Shown piece after piece: positions 50,648-60,692 of a stretch of 64,000 nt of DNA. The notes below the pieces were generated by a model. That model was not told the origin of the DNA and did not search any database. It was given only the letters and a program-made list of their open reading frames with translations. A program made the translations under genes and the position numbers. Source of the DNA: Kluyvera intermedia (GTDB lineage Bacteria > Pseudomonadota > Gammaproteobacteria > Enterobacterales > Enterobacteriaceae); contig NZ_JAKCNS010000017.1 of the NCBI RefSeq assembly GCF_021440345.1, forward strand, positions 28,051-92,050, in the 5' to 3' direction. Numbering within the stretch: position 1 is the stretch's first letter; every line of letters starts with the position of its first letter.

Positions 50648-50663
50648 GATAAAACGTTTTATC
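50648..50663. promoter_or_regulatory. MalI operator, malI side
   Basis: A second, identical GATAAAACGTTTTATC lies 30 bp before malI. Centre-to-centre spacing to the first is 79 bp, suited to autoregulation with possible looping. Confidence 0.95.
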
Positions 50664-50692
50664 GAAAGAGCAAAAGGAGTCGTGCCGAAGAC

Positions 50693-51721
50693 ATGGCGAT
50701 TGCAAAGAAAGTCACCATCAACGATGTCGCGCTGGCGGCTGGCGTGTCGGTCAGTACCGTCTCGCTGGTGCTGAGTGGCAAGGGCCGCATTTCATCGGCA
50801 ACCGGGGAACGGGTCTATCAGGCTATCGATCAGCTGGGCTTTGTGCGTAATCGTCAGGCGGTATCGCTGCGCGGTGGGCAAACGGGCGTGATTGGTCTGA
50901 TTGTCGGCGATCTCTCTTCGCCGTTTTATGCCGAGCTGACCGCTGGCCTGACCGCAGCGCTGGAGTCCGAGGGCAAGATGGTGTTCCTGACCCAGGGCGG
51001 TAAACGCGGCGAGCAGATGCTGCAACGCTTTGAGACGCTGGTGTCGCAAGGGGTTGATGGAGTGGTGATCGCCGGTTCGGTCGATAAGGCGGCAGAGCTG
51101 CGGGAGAAAGCAGCAGAAACCGGGACGCCGCTGGTTTTTGCCTCCCGCGCCAGCTATCTCGATGAAGTCGATATTATCCGCCCAGATAACATGCAGGCGG
51201 CACAATTGGTGACCGAGCATCTGATTCGCCGCGGCCATCAGCGTATTGCCTGGCTGGGAGGGAAAAGTTCGTCACTCACGCGCGCCGAGCGGGTGGGTGG
51301 CTACTGCTCCACGCTGATTAAGTACGGCCTGCCGTTCCATAGTGAATGGGTGCTGGAGTGCGAATCCAGCCAGAAGCTGGCGGCAGAGGCGATTGCCGGG
51401 CTGCTGCGCCATAATCCAACCATCACCGCTGTGCTGTGCTACAACAGCATAATTGCGATGGGGGCCTGGTTTGGCTTGATGCGCGCCGGTATTCAGAGCG
51501 GGGAAGACAGCGTCGAGAGTTACTATGAGCAGCGGGTCGCGCTGGCGGCGTTTGCCGACGTCGCGGAGAATGCGCTCGACGACTTGCCTTTGACCTGGGT
51601 GACAACGCCCGCGCGGGAGATGGGACAAAGCGTGGCGGAACGCATCCTACAGCGTATCGATAATGTGCAGGGCAGCGTGCGTAATTTGATCATGCCACCG
51701 CGTTTACTGGCGCGGAAATAA
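50693..51721 (+). CDS. malI: LacI-family repressor MalI
   Basis: A 342-aa repressor, the same length as E. coli MalI. The HTH and hinge are at about 5-60 (TINDVALAAGVSVSTVSLVL). It represses malXY and itself through the two operators upstream; the natural inducer is unknown. K-12's hdhA/uidR block that normally follows is absent, and ydgA comes next. Confidence 0.96.
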   Translation: MAIAKKVTINDVALAAGVSVSTVSLVLSGKGRISSATGERVYQAIDQLGFVRNRQAVSLRGGQTGVIGLIVGDLSSPFYAELTAGLTAALESEGKMVFLTQGGKRGEQMLQRFETLVSQGVDGVVIAGSVDKAAELREKAAETGTPLVFASRASYLDEVDIIRPDNMQAAQLVTEHLIRRGHQRIAWLGGKSSSLTRAERVGGYCSTLIKYGLPFHSEWVLECESSQKLAAEAIAGLLRHNPTITAVLCYNSIIAMGAWFGLMRAGIQSGEDSVESYYEQRVALAAFADVAENALDDLPLTWVTTPAREMGQSVAERILQRIDNVQGSVRNLIMPPRLLARK

Positions 51722-51744
51722 AAAAAAGCGCCTCGTGGAGGCGC
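51721..51744 (-). terminator. Terminator of ydgA
   Basis: GCGCCTC-GTG-GAGGCGC with seven T residues following on the minus strand. It directly abuts the malI stop. Confidence 0.9.
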
Positions 51745-51761
51745 TCTGCGTGTCGTACCGG

Positions 51762-53279
51762 TTACTGTGCCGGTGTTGGGGCCGCTGCCGGTTCGTCCGG
51801 CTCGGTCAGACCCGGCATACCGAACATGCCAACCAGATCTTCCAGCGACATTTTCTGCCCGTTCAGTGTGACCTGACCGTTGGCATATTGCAGGCTGCTG
51901 CTGATGGCGTTGTCCTGGGTAGTTGTCAGGCGGAACATCTGGCCCATTGCCGCCAGCCCCTGAACCTGCTGTTTCGCCAGTTTAGTGGCATCTTCCTGCT
52001 GATAACCTTCCAGACGCGCGACCTGAGTCATCAGTTCAGTTGCCATTTCCATTGGAATGGTCAGCTTCGCATCCAGCGATTTCACGCCGCGATCAACCTG
52101 TTGTGCCAGCGTTTGCGCTTCACCGGTGGCTTGGGCCGGGTCTTTCAGCGCCAGCGACAGGTTAAATGCGCTTTCGCCTTTGGCATTTTTCCAGCTTAGA
52201 GGTGACAGTGTCACTACCGGATCGCCTTTCATCAGCAGCGGAAGAGCGCTGAACAGAGCGTCAACGGCTTTTTGCTGATACAGCTCTGGGTTTTGCGCCA
52301 GATCGGGCTGCGCCAGCAGAGCCTGGGTTTGCGCCTGATACTGTTGGCTAAACTGGTGCATTGCGGCACCGTCAATGCCATCGACTTTAAACGTCAGCTG
52401 GCCGCTACCAAAGTCCTGATTCTGCAGTTTCAGGCTGCTGATCGAGTAGTCGAGCTGGCTGTTGATTTTTTTCTTATCGGCGGTCAGATCGGACTTGCCG
52501 GCAATGCGCATACCGTTAATTTCAGCCAGATCTTTGCCTTCTACCGCAATTGCCAGACGCTCCAGACTCAGCGTCTGGTCGCCCACGCGCTCGTCAAAAG
52601 CGGTGAGGCTGCTGGAACCGTCGGTTTTCAGGTTATTGAAAGTGAACTGCACTTTCTGATCGTATTCGTTAACCGCATTCACCTGGCCGCTTTTCGCTTC
52701 GCCGGTCAATGAGACCAGGCTGCCCTGGTTATCGGCTGACAGCGTAAATTCGCCGCCGCTAAAGGTGACTTTGTCGGAGTCTTTTTCGTAATCCAGCGGC
52801 TTAAGAGAGATAGCGGAATTTGTATCGCCGTTGTAGCTGATGCGGGTATTGATATCGAACGGCGACTGGCCTTTCGCGATATCAAACAGCGGTTTGGTGA
52901 CGTCGTTGTTCACCAGCACCGTGTTGACGGAAGCCATGGCTGGCGCAAGGTTGAAGCTTTTCAACGATGCCAGCGGGAAAGGACCGTGGCTGACGGTTTC
53001 ATCCAGCAGAATGCTTTGACCCGGTTTTAACCAGGATTTTTCGGCACCCGCCAGCGGTTTTACCACCATTTTCAACTGGCTGCTGAATACGCCGCGCTGA
53101 TAATCCTGATATCCCACCACCAGTCCTGCTTCTGGTGCGGTCAGCTTAAGTTGGGTATTGGCCTGAGATACCATTTCCGCAATGTGAGTTTCCAGCTGTT
53201 TGCCCGTGTACCAGGCTCCACCCGTCCAGACAACCTCTAAAGCAACAATGATACCTGCGGCAACCAGCGTTTTTTTCAT
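51762..53279 (-). CDS. ydgA: DUF945 protein YdgA
   Basis: A 505-aa protein with one N-terminal span or uncleaved signal (about 1-20, MKKTLVAAGIIVALEVVWTG), then a large periplasmic beta-rich DUF945 body and a proline/alanine-rich end. E. coli YdgA (502 aa) is inner-membrane associated with no assigned role. Adjacent to manA, with a terminator between. Confidence 0.93.
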   Translation of the reverse strand: MKKTLVAAGIIVALEVVWTGGAWYTGKQLETHIAEMVSQANTQLKLTAPEAGLVVGYQDYQRGVFSSQLKMVVKPLAGAEKSWLKPGQSILLDETVSHGPFPLASLKSFNLAPAMASVNTVLVNNDVTKPLFDIAKGQSPFDINTRISYNGDTNSAISLKPLDYEKDSDKVTFSGGEFTLSADNQGSLVSLTGEAKSGQVNAVNEYDQKVQFTFNNLKTDGSSSLTAFDERVGDQTLSLERLAIAVEGKDLAEINGMRIAGKSDLTADKKKINSQLDYSISSLKLQNQDFGSGQLTFKVDGIDGAAMHQFSQQYQAQTQALLAQPDLAQNPELYQQKAVDALFSALPLLMKGDPVVTLSPLSWKNAKGESAFNLSLALKDPAQATGEAQTLAQQVDRGVKSLDAKLTIPMEMATELMTQVARLEGYQQEDATKLAKQQVQGLAAMGQMFRLTTTQDNAISSSLQYANGQVTLNGQKMSLEDLVGMFGMPGLTEPDEPAAAPTPAQ

Positions 53280-53300
53280 CGTATATGTCCATCAAAATGA

Positions 53301-53325
53301 AACCAGGCGGGAGAGCCGCCTGGTT
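53301..53325 (-). terminator. Terminator of manA
   Basis: AACCAGGCGG-GAGAG-CCGCCTGGTT, a perfect 10-bp stem followed on the minus strand by TCATTTTG. Confidence 0.8.
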
Positions 53326-53377
53326 GAGTCATAAGGCTACGCAAAAGAGTAGCAAGCCTGCCCTGAAACTTCAGTAA

Positions 53378-54556
53378 TTACTTCAACTTATTATAAACGC
53401 GCGCTAAACGACCGTTGCCGCTGGCCTGTACAGGCGATTCGTTCGCCGCCACAAAGGCCGACTCGCCCGGTTTTAACGTCAGCGTCTGGTCATTTTTACG
53501 GATAATTGATTCGCCTTCGAGGCAGAAAACAATCGCGGCGCCATCCTGCGCCAGTTCTGTTGCATCAGCGCTGAGGCCGTGCAGCGAGAAGGCAAAATCG
53601 TCAACCGGAATAGGGAACTCCAGCGTGGTACCGATTTTTTGCGGCTGCGTTAACAGGGTATTCGCCGGTTTCGCGGTGAATTGCACGTTGGCGACCAGTT
53701 CCGGAATATCAATGTACTTTGGTGTTAACCCGGCGCGCAGCACGTTATCCGAGTTGGCCATCACTTCCAGACCGGTACCGCGCAGATAGGCGTGCGGGGT
53801 TTCGGCGAACAGGAACATGGCGTCGCCGGGATTGAGCTGCACCACGTTGAGCAGCAGCGGGGAAAACAGGCCGCTGTCATCGGGATAAAACTCGGCGATA
53901 AGACGGATGCCATCCCAGGCCGGGCCGGTTTGCGTTTCGAGAGCGGCGCGCAGGACGCGCAGGGCGTGGGCTTTTTCGTCACCCTGCATATTGAGCAGGC
54001 CGGCGAACAGGGCGCTCAGACGCTCACTGGTCGGTTCGGCGATAAATTGCCCGATAGCCGGGTTGGCATCGGCAACCGGGGCCAGCAGCGCGGCGATTTC
54101 ACTAAATTCACGGAAGGCGTTCATTGCCAGGAACGGGGTCAGGGCGAAAACCAGCTCTGGCTTGTGGTTGGGATCTTTATAGTTGCGCTCGGCCGCGTCT
54201 AGCGGGATACCGGCGGCGTTTTCTTTAGCAAAACCGACTTCTGCTGCCTTTTTACTTGGATGCACCTGAATAGATAGCGGTTGTGCGGCGCAAAGCACTT
54301 TGAACAAATACGGCAGTTCACCAAAACGCTCGGCGACTTTGGCCCCCAGCAGTGCGGTTTTATCGGCGTCAATCACGTCGCGCAGCGACTGCTCCTTGCC
54401 TTGACCGTCCAGTACTCGTGAGCTGCTCTTAGGATGCGCGCCCATCCACAGTTCTGCCATTGGCAGACCGTCGGGATTAGCCATTCCGTAGAGTTCCGTT
54501 AACGCACTTTTGCTGCCCCAGCCATAGTTTTGCACTGAGTTGATGAGTTTTTGCAT
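53378..54556 (-). CDS. manA: Mannose-6-phosphate isomerase
   Basis: A 392-aa type I cupin isomerase. The zinc site is in LSIQVHPSK (Q and H), NHKPELVFAL (E) and the later ETPHAYLRGTG (H). It interconverts fructose-6-phosphate and mannose-6-phosphate. The start at 54556 (MQKLINSVQNYGWGSK) matches E. coli; the 19 residues upstream are rejected. Divergent from fumA. Confidence 0.98.
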   Translation of the reverse strand: MQKLINSVQNYGWGSKSALTELYGMANPDGLPMAELWMGAHPKSSSRVLDGQGKEQSLRDVIDADKTALLGAKVAERFGELPYLFKVLCAAQPLSIQVHPSKKAAEVGFAKENAAGIPLDAAERNYKDPNHKPELVFALTPFLAMNAFREFSEIAALLAPVADANPAIGQFIAEPTSERLSALFAGLLNMQGDEKAHALRVLRAALETQTGPAWDGIRLIAEFYPDDSGLFSPLLLNVVQLNPGDAMFLFAETPHAYLRGTGLEVMANSDNVLRAGLTPKYIDIPELVANVQFTAKPANTLLTQPQKIGTTLEFPIPVDDFAFSLHGLSADATELAQDGAAIVFCLEGESIIRKNDQTLTLKPGESAFVAANESPVQASGNGRLARVYNKLK

Positions 54557-54754
54557 TATCAAGCCCTGTTTCAATGTGGATTCTTTTGGCTGTATTAAAG
54601 CAAAAAAACGCACGGCCGTATGCTGGAGAAATAAAAAGTCGTACTAGTCTCAGTTTTTGTTAAAAAATTGTGTACGATAGGGTAACTCGCTTTTACATGG
54701 GCAAATGGGAAGTCCGCCCTTCATAACATCATCAAAGCAGTAAGTGAGAGCACA

Positions 54755-56401
54755 ATGTCGAATAAACCTTTTTACTATCAGGATCCTTTTCCGTTAAAAA
54801 AGGATGAAACCGAATACTACCTGTTGAGCAACGACTACGTTTCCGTCGCAGAGTTTGAAGGGCAGGAAGTCCTCAAAGTTGCCCCGCAAGCGCTGACGCT
54901 TCTCGCCAAACACGCCTTCCATGACGCCTCCTTTATGCTCCGCCCCGCGCATCAGCAGCAGGTAGCCGATATTCTGAGCGATCCGGAAGCCAGCGAAAAC
55001 GACAAGTACGTAGCGCTGCAGTTCCTGCGTAACTCCGATATCGCCGCGAAAGGCATTCTGCCGACCTGTCAGGATACCGGCACCGCCATTATCATGGGCA
55101 AAAAGGGCCAGCGCGTGTGGACCGGCGGTGGCGATGAAGCTGCTCTGGCTCGCGGCGTGTATGACACCTTTATCGAAGACAACCTGCGCTATTCGCAAAA
55201 CGCCGCGCTGGACATGTATAAAGAGGTTAATACCGGCACCAACCTGCCAGCGCAGATCGATCTCTACAGCGTGGACGGCGACGAGTACAAGTTCCTGTGC
55301 ATCGCTAAAGGCGGCGGTTCGGCGAACAAAACCTATCTGTACCAGGAAACCAAAGCGCTGATCACCCCGGCGAAGCTGAAAAACTACCTCGTCGAGAAAA
55401 TGCGCACGCTGGGCACCGCGGCCTGTCCGCCGTACCACATTGCGTTTGTGATTGGCGGAACTTCAGCTGAAGCGACGCTGAAAACCGTCAAGCTGGCGTC
55501 GACCAAATACTACGATGGCCTGCCAACCGAAGGTAACGAACACGGCCAGGCATTCCGCGATGTACAGCTGGAAAAAGAGCTGCTGGAAGAGGCGCAGAAC
55601 TTAGGTCTCGGCGCGCAGTTCGGCGGCAAATACTTTGCCCACGATATCCGCGTTGTGCGCCTCCCGCGCCACGGTGCATCTTGCCCGGTAGGCATGGGTG
55701 TGTCCTGCTCCGCTGACCGTAACATCAAGGCTAAGATCAACCGCCACGGTATCTGGATTGAGAAACTGGAAAACAATCCGGGCAAATACATTCCTGAATC
55801 GCTGCGTAAAGCCGGCGAGGGTGAGGCAGTGAAGGTTGATCTCAACCGTCCGATGAGCGAGATCCTCAAGCAATTGTCGCAGTATCCGGTTTCCACGCGT
55901 CTGTCGCTGAGCGGCACCATCATCGTTGGCCGCGATATCGCCCACGCTAAGCTCAAAGAGCGGATGGACAAAGGCGAAGGGCTGCCGCAGTACATTAAAG
56001 ATCACCCAATCTATTACGCGGGCCCGGCCAAAACCCCAGAAGGCTACGCCTCCGGTTCGCTTGGCCCAACGACCGCAGGGCGTATGGACTCCTACGTGGA
56101 TCAGCTGCAGTCCGAAGGCGGCAGCATGATCATGCTCGCCAAGGGCAACCGCAGCCAGCAGGTGACCGACGCTTGCCATAAACACGGTGGTTTCTACCTC
56201 GGCAGCATCGGTGGCCCGGCGGCGGTGCTGGCGCAAAGCAGTATTAAGAGTCTGGAATGCGTCGAATACCCTGAACTGGGGATGGAAGCCATCTGGAAAA
56301 TTGAAGTGGAAGATTTCCCGGCGTTTATCCTGGTGGATGACAAAGGCAACGACTTCTTCCAGCAGATCCAGTCGTCACAGTGCGACCGCTGCGTGAAGTA
56401 A
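54755..56401 (+). CDS. fumA: Class I fumarase A ([4Fe-4S])
   Basis: A 548-aa iron-sulfur fumarase, exactly E. coli's length. The cluster-binding cysteines sit in [24 protein letters not shown] and related loops; the [10 protein letters not shown] and [12 protein letters not shown] motifs mark the active site. Hydrates fumarate to malate under iron-replete aerobic growth. fumC follows, 224 bp on. Confidence 0.98.
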   Translation: MSNKPFYYQDPFPLKKDETEYYLLSNDYVSVAEFEGQEVLKVAPQALTLLAKHAFHDASFMLRPAHQQQVADILSDPEASENDKYVALQFLRNSDIAAKGILPTCQDTGTAIIMGKKGQRVWTGGGDEAALARGVYDTFIEDNLRYSQNAALDMYKEVNTGTNLPAQIDLYSVDGDEYKFLCIAKGGGSANKTYLYQETKALITPAKLKNYLVEKMRTLGTAACPPYHIAFVIGGTSAEATLKTVKLASTKYYDGLPTEGNEHGQAFRDVQLEKELLEEAQNLGLGAQFGGKYFAHDIRVVRLPRHGASCPVGMGVSCSADRNIKAKINRHGIWIEKLENNPGKYIPESLRKAGEGEAVKVDLNRPMSEILKQLSQYPVSTRLSLSGTIIVGRDIAHAKLKERMDKGEGLPQYIKDHPIYYAGPAKTPEGYASGSLGPTTAGRMDSYVDQLQSEGGSMIMLAKGNRSQQVTDACHKHGGFYLGSIGGPAAVLAQSSIKSLECVEYPELGMEAIWKIEVEDFPAFILVDDKGNDFFQQIQSSQCDRCVK

Positions 56402-56410
56402 TCTTTAACC

Positions 56411-56466
56411 GCCCCGTGGGGGCAACCGCGAGTTTGAGATTGAGATACCCGGGGCGACCACCGGGT
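56411..56466 (+). terminator. Hairpins in the fumA-fumC gap
   Basis: GCCCC-GTG-GGGGC (56411-56423) and ACCCGG-N8-CCGGGT (56447-56466) follow the fumA stop. Neither has a T-tract, so partial termination at most. Confidence 0.5.
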
Positions 56467-56625
56467 TTGGCGTCCCTCCGGGAACCAAATCCCTGCGTTT
56501 CCCCTAATCGCATTGCTCAAGTGTACGGTTGTTACCCCTCGTGGCGGTTTTTATTTGTACCATACTTACCCAAGTTTGCCTGAGCAATGTCACTTCACAA
56601 TCACTTTGAATTCAAGGAGAAGGTA

Positions 56626-58029
56626 ATGACAACGTCACGCCGCGAAAGCGATTCTATGGGGCCGATTGAGGTTCCAGCCGATAAACTGTGGGGCGCGCAA
56701 ACCCAGCGCTCGCTGGAGCATTTCCGGATTTCTACCGAGAAAATGCCGCTTTCGCTGATCCACGCCCTTGCGCTTACCAAGCGCGCGGCGGCAAAGGTAA
56801 ACCAGGATTTAGGCCTGCTGAAGGCCGATAAAGCCGGGGCGATCATCGCCGCGGCCGATGAGGTACTGAATAACCAGCATCCGGACGAGTTCCCGCTGGC
56901 CATCTGGCAAACCGGCTCCGGTACCCAGAGCAATATGAACATGAACGAAGTGTTGGCGAACCGCGCCAGCGAGCTGCTGGGCGGCGAGCGCGGCATGTCG
57001 CGGCTGGTGCACCCGAACGATGACGTCAACAAAAGCCAAAGCTCTAACGATGTATTCCCCACCGCGATGCACGTGGCGGCGGTGATTGCCGTGCGTGAAC
57101 ATCTGCTGCCGCAGCTGGCGGTTTTACAGGAGACGCTGCGTCAGAAGTCCGAAAGTTTTCGCGATATCGTCAAAATTGGCCGTACCCATCTTCAGGACGC
57201 CACGCCGCTGACGCTCGGCCAGGAGTTCTCCGGTTGGGTAGCGATGCTCGAGCATAACCGTCGACACATTGAACAAAGCCTGCTGCATCTTAGCGAGCTG
57301 GCCTTAGGCGGCACGGCGGTGGGCACCGGTCTTAACACCCACCCGGAATATGCGGTTCGCGTGGCGCAAGAACTGGCGACCATTACCCAACAGCCGTTTG
57401 TCACGGCACCGAATAAATTTGAAGCGCTGGCGACCTGCGATGCGCTGGTGCACGCCCATGGCGCGTTAAAAGGGCTGGCGGCATCGCTGATGAAAATCGC
57501 CAACGACGTGCGCTGGCTGGCGTCCGGCCCGCGCTGCGGTATTGGTGAACTGTCTATCCCGGAAAACGAACCGGGGTCGTCCATCATGCCGGGCAAAGTG
57601 AACCCAACCCAGTGCGAAGCGATGACCATGCTCTGCTGTCAGGTGATGGGCAACGACGTGGCGGTGAATATGGGCGGGGCTTCCGGAAACTTCGAGCTTA
57701 ACGTCTTCCGACCGATGGTGATTCACAACGTGCTTCAATCGGTTCGCCTGTTGGCTGACGGCATGGAGAGCTTTAATGAGCACTGCGCGGTGGGGATTGA
57801 ACCCAACCGCGAACGCATCGATCAGTTGCTCAATGAGTCGCTGATGCTGGTGACCGCGCTCAATACCCACATTGGCTACGATAAAGCGGCAGAAATTGCC
57901 AAAAAGGCGCACAAAGAAGGGCTGACCTTGAAAAACGCCGCGCTGGCGCTGGGCTATCTCAGCGCCGATGAATTTGACCGTTGGGTTCGCCCGCAGGAGA
58001 TGGTGGGTAGCCAGATAAGCGGCGCTTAA
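56626..58029 (+). CDS. fumC: Class II fumarase C
   Basis: A 467-aa iron-free fumarase, the same length as E. coli. It has the superfamily signature [11 protein letters not shown] (about 319-329), and [13 protein letters not shown] and [11 protein letters not shown] motifs. In E. coli it is induced by SoxRS and iron limitation, a logical partner to FumA. The start at 56626 has AAGGAGA upstream; 13 in-frame residues before it are rejected. Its stop overlaps that of tus on the other strand by 4 bases. Confidence 0.98.
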   Translation: MTTSRRESDSMGPIEVPADKLWGAQTQRSLEHFRISTEKMPLSLIHALALTKRAAAKVNQDLGLLKADKAGAIIAAADEVLNNQHPDEFPLAIWQTGSGTQSNMNMNEVLANRASELLGGERGMSRLVHPNDDVNKSQSSNDVFPTAMHVAAVIAVREHLLPQLAVLQETLRQKSESFRDIVKIGRTHLQDATPLTLGQEFSGWVAMLEHNRRHIEQSLLHLSELALGGTAVGTGLNTHPEYAVRVAQELATITQQPFVTAPNKFEALATCDALVHAHGALKGLAASLMKIANDVRWLASGPRCGIGELSIPENEPGSSIMPGKVNPTQCEAMTMLCCQVMGNDVAVNMGGASGNFELNVFRPMVIHNVLQSVRLLADGMESFNEHCAVGIEPNRERIDQLLNESLMLVTALNTHIGYDKAAEIAKKAHKEGLTLKNAALALGYLSADEFDRWVRPQEMVGSQISGA

Positions 58030-58958
58030 TCAGTCGCCAGCCACAGGTGCAGCCGCGGGATAATCAACTGCAGCGGCTGTGCCTGAGGTTTATGCCGATG
58101 CTGAACGTTATCGGCATCGTAGTTCAGCAGTTCGCCAAGATCCGGCACGCTCACCCCATTTCTGCCAGACAACACCGCAATCAGCGGCCCAGGACAGGCG
58201 TACTGCACCTGTTTTTGCTCTCCTGCGTACCACACGCGCGCAATCGGCTGGACCTTCACCGGGCGCTTAATCTTCAGTCGCGCGTTCTGCGGCAGGGCGG
58301 CGATGTCCTGATACTCTCTCTCCAGCTTCTGCTGCCACTGTTCCCGCGTCCACGGCGGCACCGCCCGCGGTGACTTCAGGCTTTTTTCGAGCTGCGCCAT
58401 CACTTCATCGCGAGTCAGATTTTTGATGATGTGCTTATTGGCCCAGCCAAAACGAATGGTGCTGGGCTCGGAAAGCAGGGTCAGCGAGCGGTAGGCATTT
58501 AGGGTAATCAAGCCGGGGATATAGCGATGTACCCACTCGAACCGCGCGACTGGCGGCAGCCCGGAATCGACGGTAATGATTTTCTCCAGCTCTGCTTTCA
58601 GCGTATTAATCAGCCCGACGCGGGCAGCTAGCGCCTCATGTTGCGCCGTACTTGCCTGTAAGCAAATTGCCCCCGGTAGCCGCACGGCTGCTTTGCTGCT
58701 GCGGTTTTCCGACTGCTGCTGGATAAACAGGTGGCCGAAGTGTTGCAATGAGCGGGTAAATGCCGTCTGGCCAATATGTTGCACCACCTTAACCTCTGAC
58801 ATCGGCGCGTGTTCCGCGCTTTTATCGACTTCAGGTAGCTCAAACACTCGTGCGGTTAGCAGGCGGCAGTCGCTCAACTCATCGCGCAGGGCGGCAATGT
58901 TGCGTTCAATCTGGCGAAAGGTATCGGTTAACCGTTCAACGAGGTCGTAGCTGGCCAT
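58026..58958 (-). CDS. tus: DNA replication terminus site-binding protein Tus
   Basis: A 310-aa protein (E. coli 309) with the N-terminal [20 protein letters not shown], matching Tus along its length. It binds Ter sites as a monomer and stops forks arriving from one side. A Ter site lies 21 bp upstream of the start, as with E. coli TerB, giving autorepression. It confirms that the window is in the replication terminus. Confidence 0.97.
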   Translation of the reverse strand: MASYDLVERLTDTFRQIERNIAALRDELSDCRLLTARVFELPEVDKSAEHAPMSEVKVVQHIGQTAFTRSLQHFGHLFIQQQSENRSSKAAVRLPGAICLQASTAQHEALAARVGLINTLKAELEKIITVDSGLPPVARFEWVHRYIPGLITLNAYRSLTLLSEPSTIRFGWANKHIIKNLTRDEVMAQLEKSLKSPRAVPPWTREQWQQKLEREYQDIAALPQNARLKIKRPVKVQPIARVWYAGEQKQVQYACPGPLIAVLSGRNGVSVPDLGELLNYDADNVQHRHKPQAQPLQLIIPRLHLWLATD

Positions 58959-58979
58959 GGTTATCCCTTGAAAATGTCA

Positions 58980-58995
58980 TTAGTTACAACATACT
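58980..58995 (-). promoter_or_regulatory. Ter site (TerB-like)
   Basis: On the minus strand AGTATGTTGTAACTAA matches the Ter consensus AGNATGTTGTAACTAA at all positions and equals the TerB core. By its orientation it should block forks moving from high to low coordinates in this window, that is, those approaching tus from its upstream side. Confidence 0.95.
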
Positions 58996-59043
58996 GTTTG
59001 TGCTTTCACTATACGCCGGGAATCGGCAACGTGCAAACCGCGG

Positions 59044-60345
59044 TCAGCTAGCCGCGGGCAGGGAGATATGGTGGTAGATAGGCCATTGTAGGCTGAAGCT
59101 GGCGCCGCCGAGCGAACTGCTTTCGCAACTGGCGTGACCGCCCATCGCCACGGCGATAGAGTGCACGATGGCAAGCCCTAATCCGCAGCCACCGGTAGCG
59201 CGATCGCGGCTCGGGTCGAGTCGCACAAACGGTTCGAAAACTCGCTCGCGCTCGCTTGCCGCAATCCCCGGGCCATCATCTTCCACGCGCAGGCAGGCCT
59301 GGCTACCGTTGCGGGTCAGGCTGACCTGAATTTTTGACTGGCTATAGCGCATGGCGTTATTGATGAGGTTATCCAGCACGCGTTCCATCAGGCGCATATC
59401 CAGCGCGCCGAAATCGCCATGCGTAATCTCGCCAATCACCACCTGGCGCTGAGGATTCACCGACTGAACATCTTCAACGTGGGCCGCAATCCAGCCAGGA
59501 AGGTCCGGCGTGGTCAGGGACAGTTCGGTTTGCGGGCGGTCGAGACGCGCGTAGGTGAGCAGCTCTTCAATCAGCGCTTCCAGTTGCCCGATATCGCGAT
59601 TAAGCGCCAGCGACTCCGCTTCGGTCAGATTTTCGCTCATCTCCAGGCGATAGCGTAAGCGCACCAGCGGGGTACGCAGTTCATGGGCAATGCCATCAAT
59701 TAACTGCTTTTTACTGGCGATCAGCGCGTTAATATTGTCGGCCATCTGGTTAAACGCCACGCCCAGGCGTTCAAAGCTCGACATGCTGTCAAAATGAATT
59801 CGCTCGGTAAGATGACCGTCACCAAACCGCTGCGCGGCGCTCTCCAGACGCAGCATGTCCTGCCAGTGCGGTCGCATCCAGATAAACACCGGGAAGGCCA
59901 GCGAAATGGCAATAAACGCCATCAGCGCAATATCTAAGAGCCGCATCTCATGCATAAAGTAGAGATAGGGAATCGGGCCCACGGCCAGGACATAATGGCT
60001 ACGCGGAATACGCTGAATAAAGGTGTACTGATCGTCAAGCGCGACGATATCGCCCGCGCGTAGATGCTGCATTGAGCTTTCGCCCAGCTCGAACTTACTG
60101 AGCGGCTCAATGCGCAGATCGAACGACAGGTTCAAATCCAGCTCGTTGAGGGTTTTACTCCAGTTGCGCGGCGGTATTTCACGCAGTTCGCTGCGCATCA
60201 GAGACAACGAGCTTTTCATCAGATCGTCGAGCGACTGACGTCCCGCGCGTTCGGCGGTGAACTTATATACCAGACCGACCAACATGGTCATGACGAGGAA
60301 GCAGACAAACAGCAACAGGTAAAATTGCACAAACAGCTTTTTCAT
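59044..60345 (-). CDS. rstB: Sensor histidine kinase RstB
   Basis: A 433-aa kinase, exactly E. coli's length and intact: TM1 (about 5-27), periplasmic sensor domain, TM2 (about 135-155), HAMP, H-box IDGIAHELRTPLVRLRY, N-box RVLDNLINNAMRYS and G-boxes DDGPGIA and GGCGLGLAIVHS. In E. coli RstB phosphorylates RstA, encoded just upstream, in a PhoPQ-linked circuit. Here no rstA precedes it; a small MgrB-like ORF lies 29 bp upstream on the same strand instead. GGTGG lies six bases before the ATG. Confidence 0.97.
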   Translation of the reverse strand: MKKLFVQFYLLLFVCFLVMTMLVGLVYKFTAERAGRQSLDDLMKSSLSLMRSELREIPPRNWSKTLNELDLNLSFDLRIEPLSKFELGESSMQHLRAGDIVALDDQYTFIQRIPRSHYVLAVGPIPYLYFMHEMRLLDIALMAFIAISLAFPVFIWMRPHWQDMLRLESAAQRFGDGHLTERIHFDSMSSFERLGVAFNQMADNINALIASKKQLIDGIAHELRTPLVRLRYRLEMSENLTEAESLALNRDIGQLEALIEELLTYARLDRPQTELSLTTPDLPGWIAAHVEDVQSVNPQRQVVIGEITHGDFGALDMRLMERVLDNLINNAMRYSQSKIQVSLTRNGSQACLRVEDDGPGIAASERERVFEPFVRLDPSRDRATGGCGLGLAIVHSIAVAMGGHASCESSSLGGASFSLQWPIYHHISLPAAS

Positions 60346-60374
60346 CTAAAACCACCGAACGTTCAATATGTTAA

Positions 60375-60566
60375 CTAATGCCTGTTGCTGTCTGAGGCTC
60401 CAGGAGCATGACGATATTCACTGATGAGCGAACGCCATCCTGCGTATTTACCCTGGCAGATTACACTGTATACATTATTTCTGCATTCACATGGGCTATC
60501 GAACTGCACGATGGCATATCCAGCAAACCCTATGACGAGTAAAAGCAGGGCGGCAAAATCAATCAA
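60375..60566 (-). CDS. Putative MgrB-like small membrane protein
   Basis: A 63-residue ORF: a hydrophobic span (about 4-22, FAALLLLVIGFAGYAIVQF), then C-x10-C, with SVIC at the second cysteine (CECRNNVYSVIC). MgrB of E. coli (47 aa) has one span, then C28-x10-C39 with FFSGIC, and needs both cysteines. The spacing and Y/F-S-x-I-C ending agree; the tail here is longer. The start is TTG at 60566 and no clear Shine-Dalgarno was found, so it may be a decayed or misread ORF. It lies 29 bp upstream of rstB on the same strand. Confidence 0.4.
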   Translation of the reverse strand: MIDFAALLLLVIGFAGYAIVQFDSPCECRNNVYSVICQGKYAGWRSLISEYRHAPGASDSNRH

Positions 60567-60692
60567 ATCGGGGGACGTAACTCTATGGGGAACCGCTCAA
60601 ATGTCGTTGGTTAGTTGTCCTTTTCCTTCGGCTTTGCAACTATGTGTCGCGCGAACAAACAGCAGAGGAATTTCTACCGTGAGGATTCTGAT

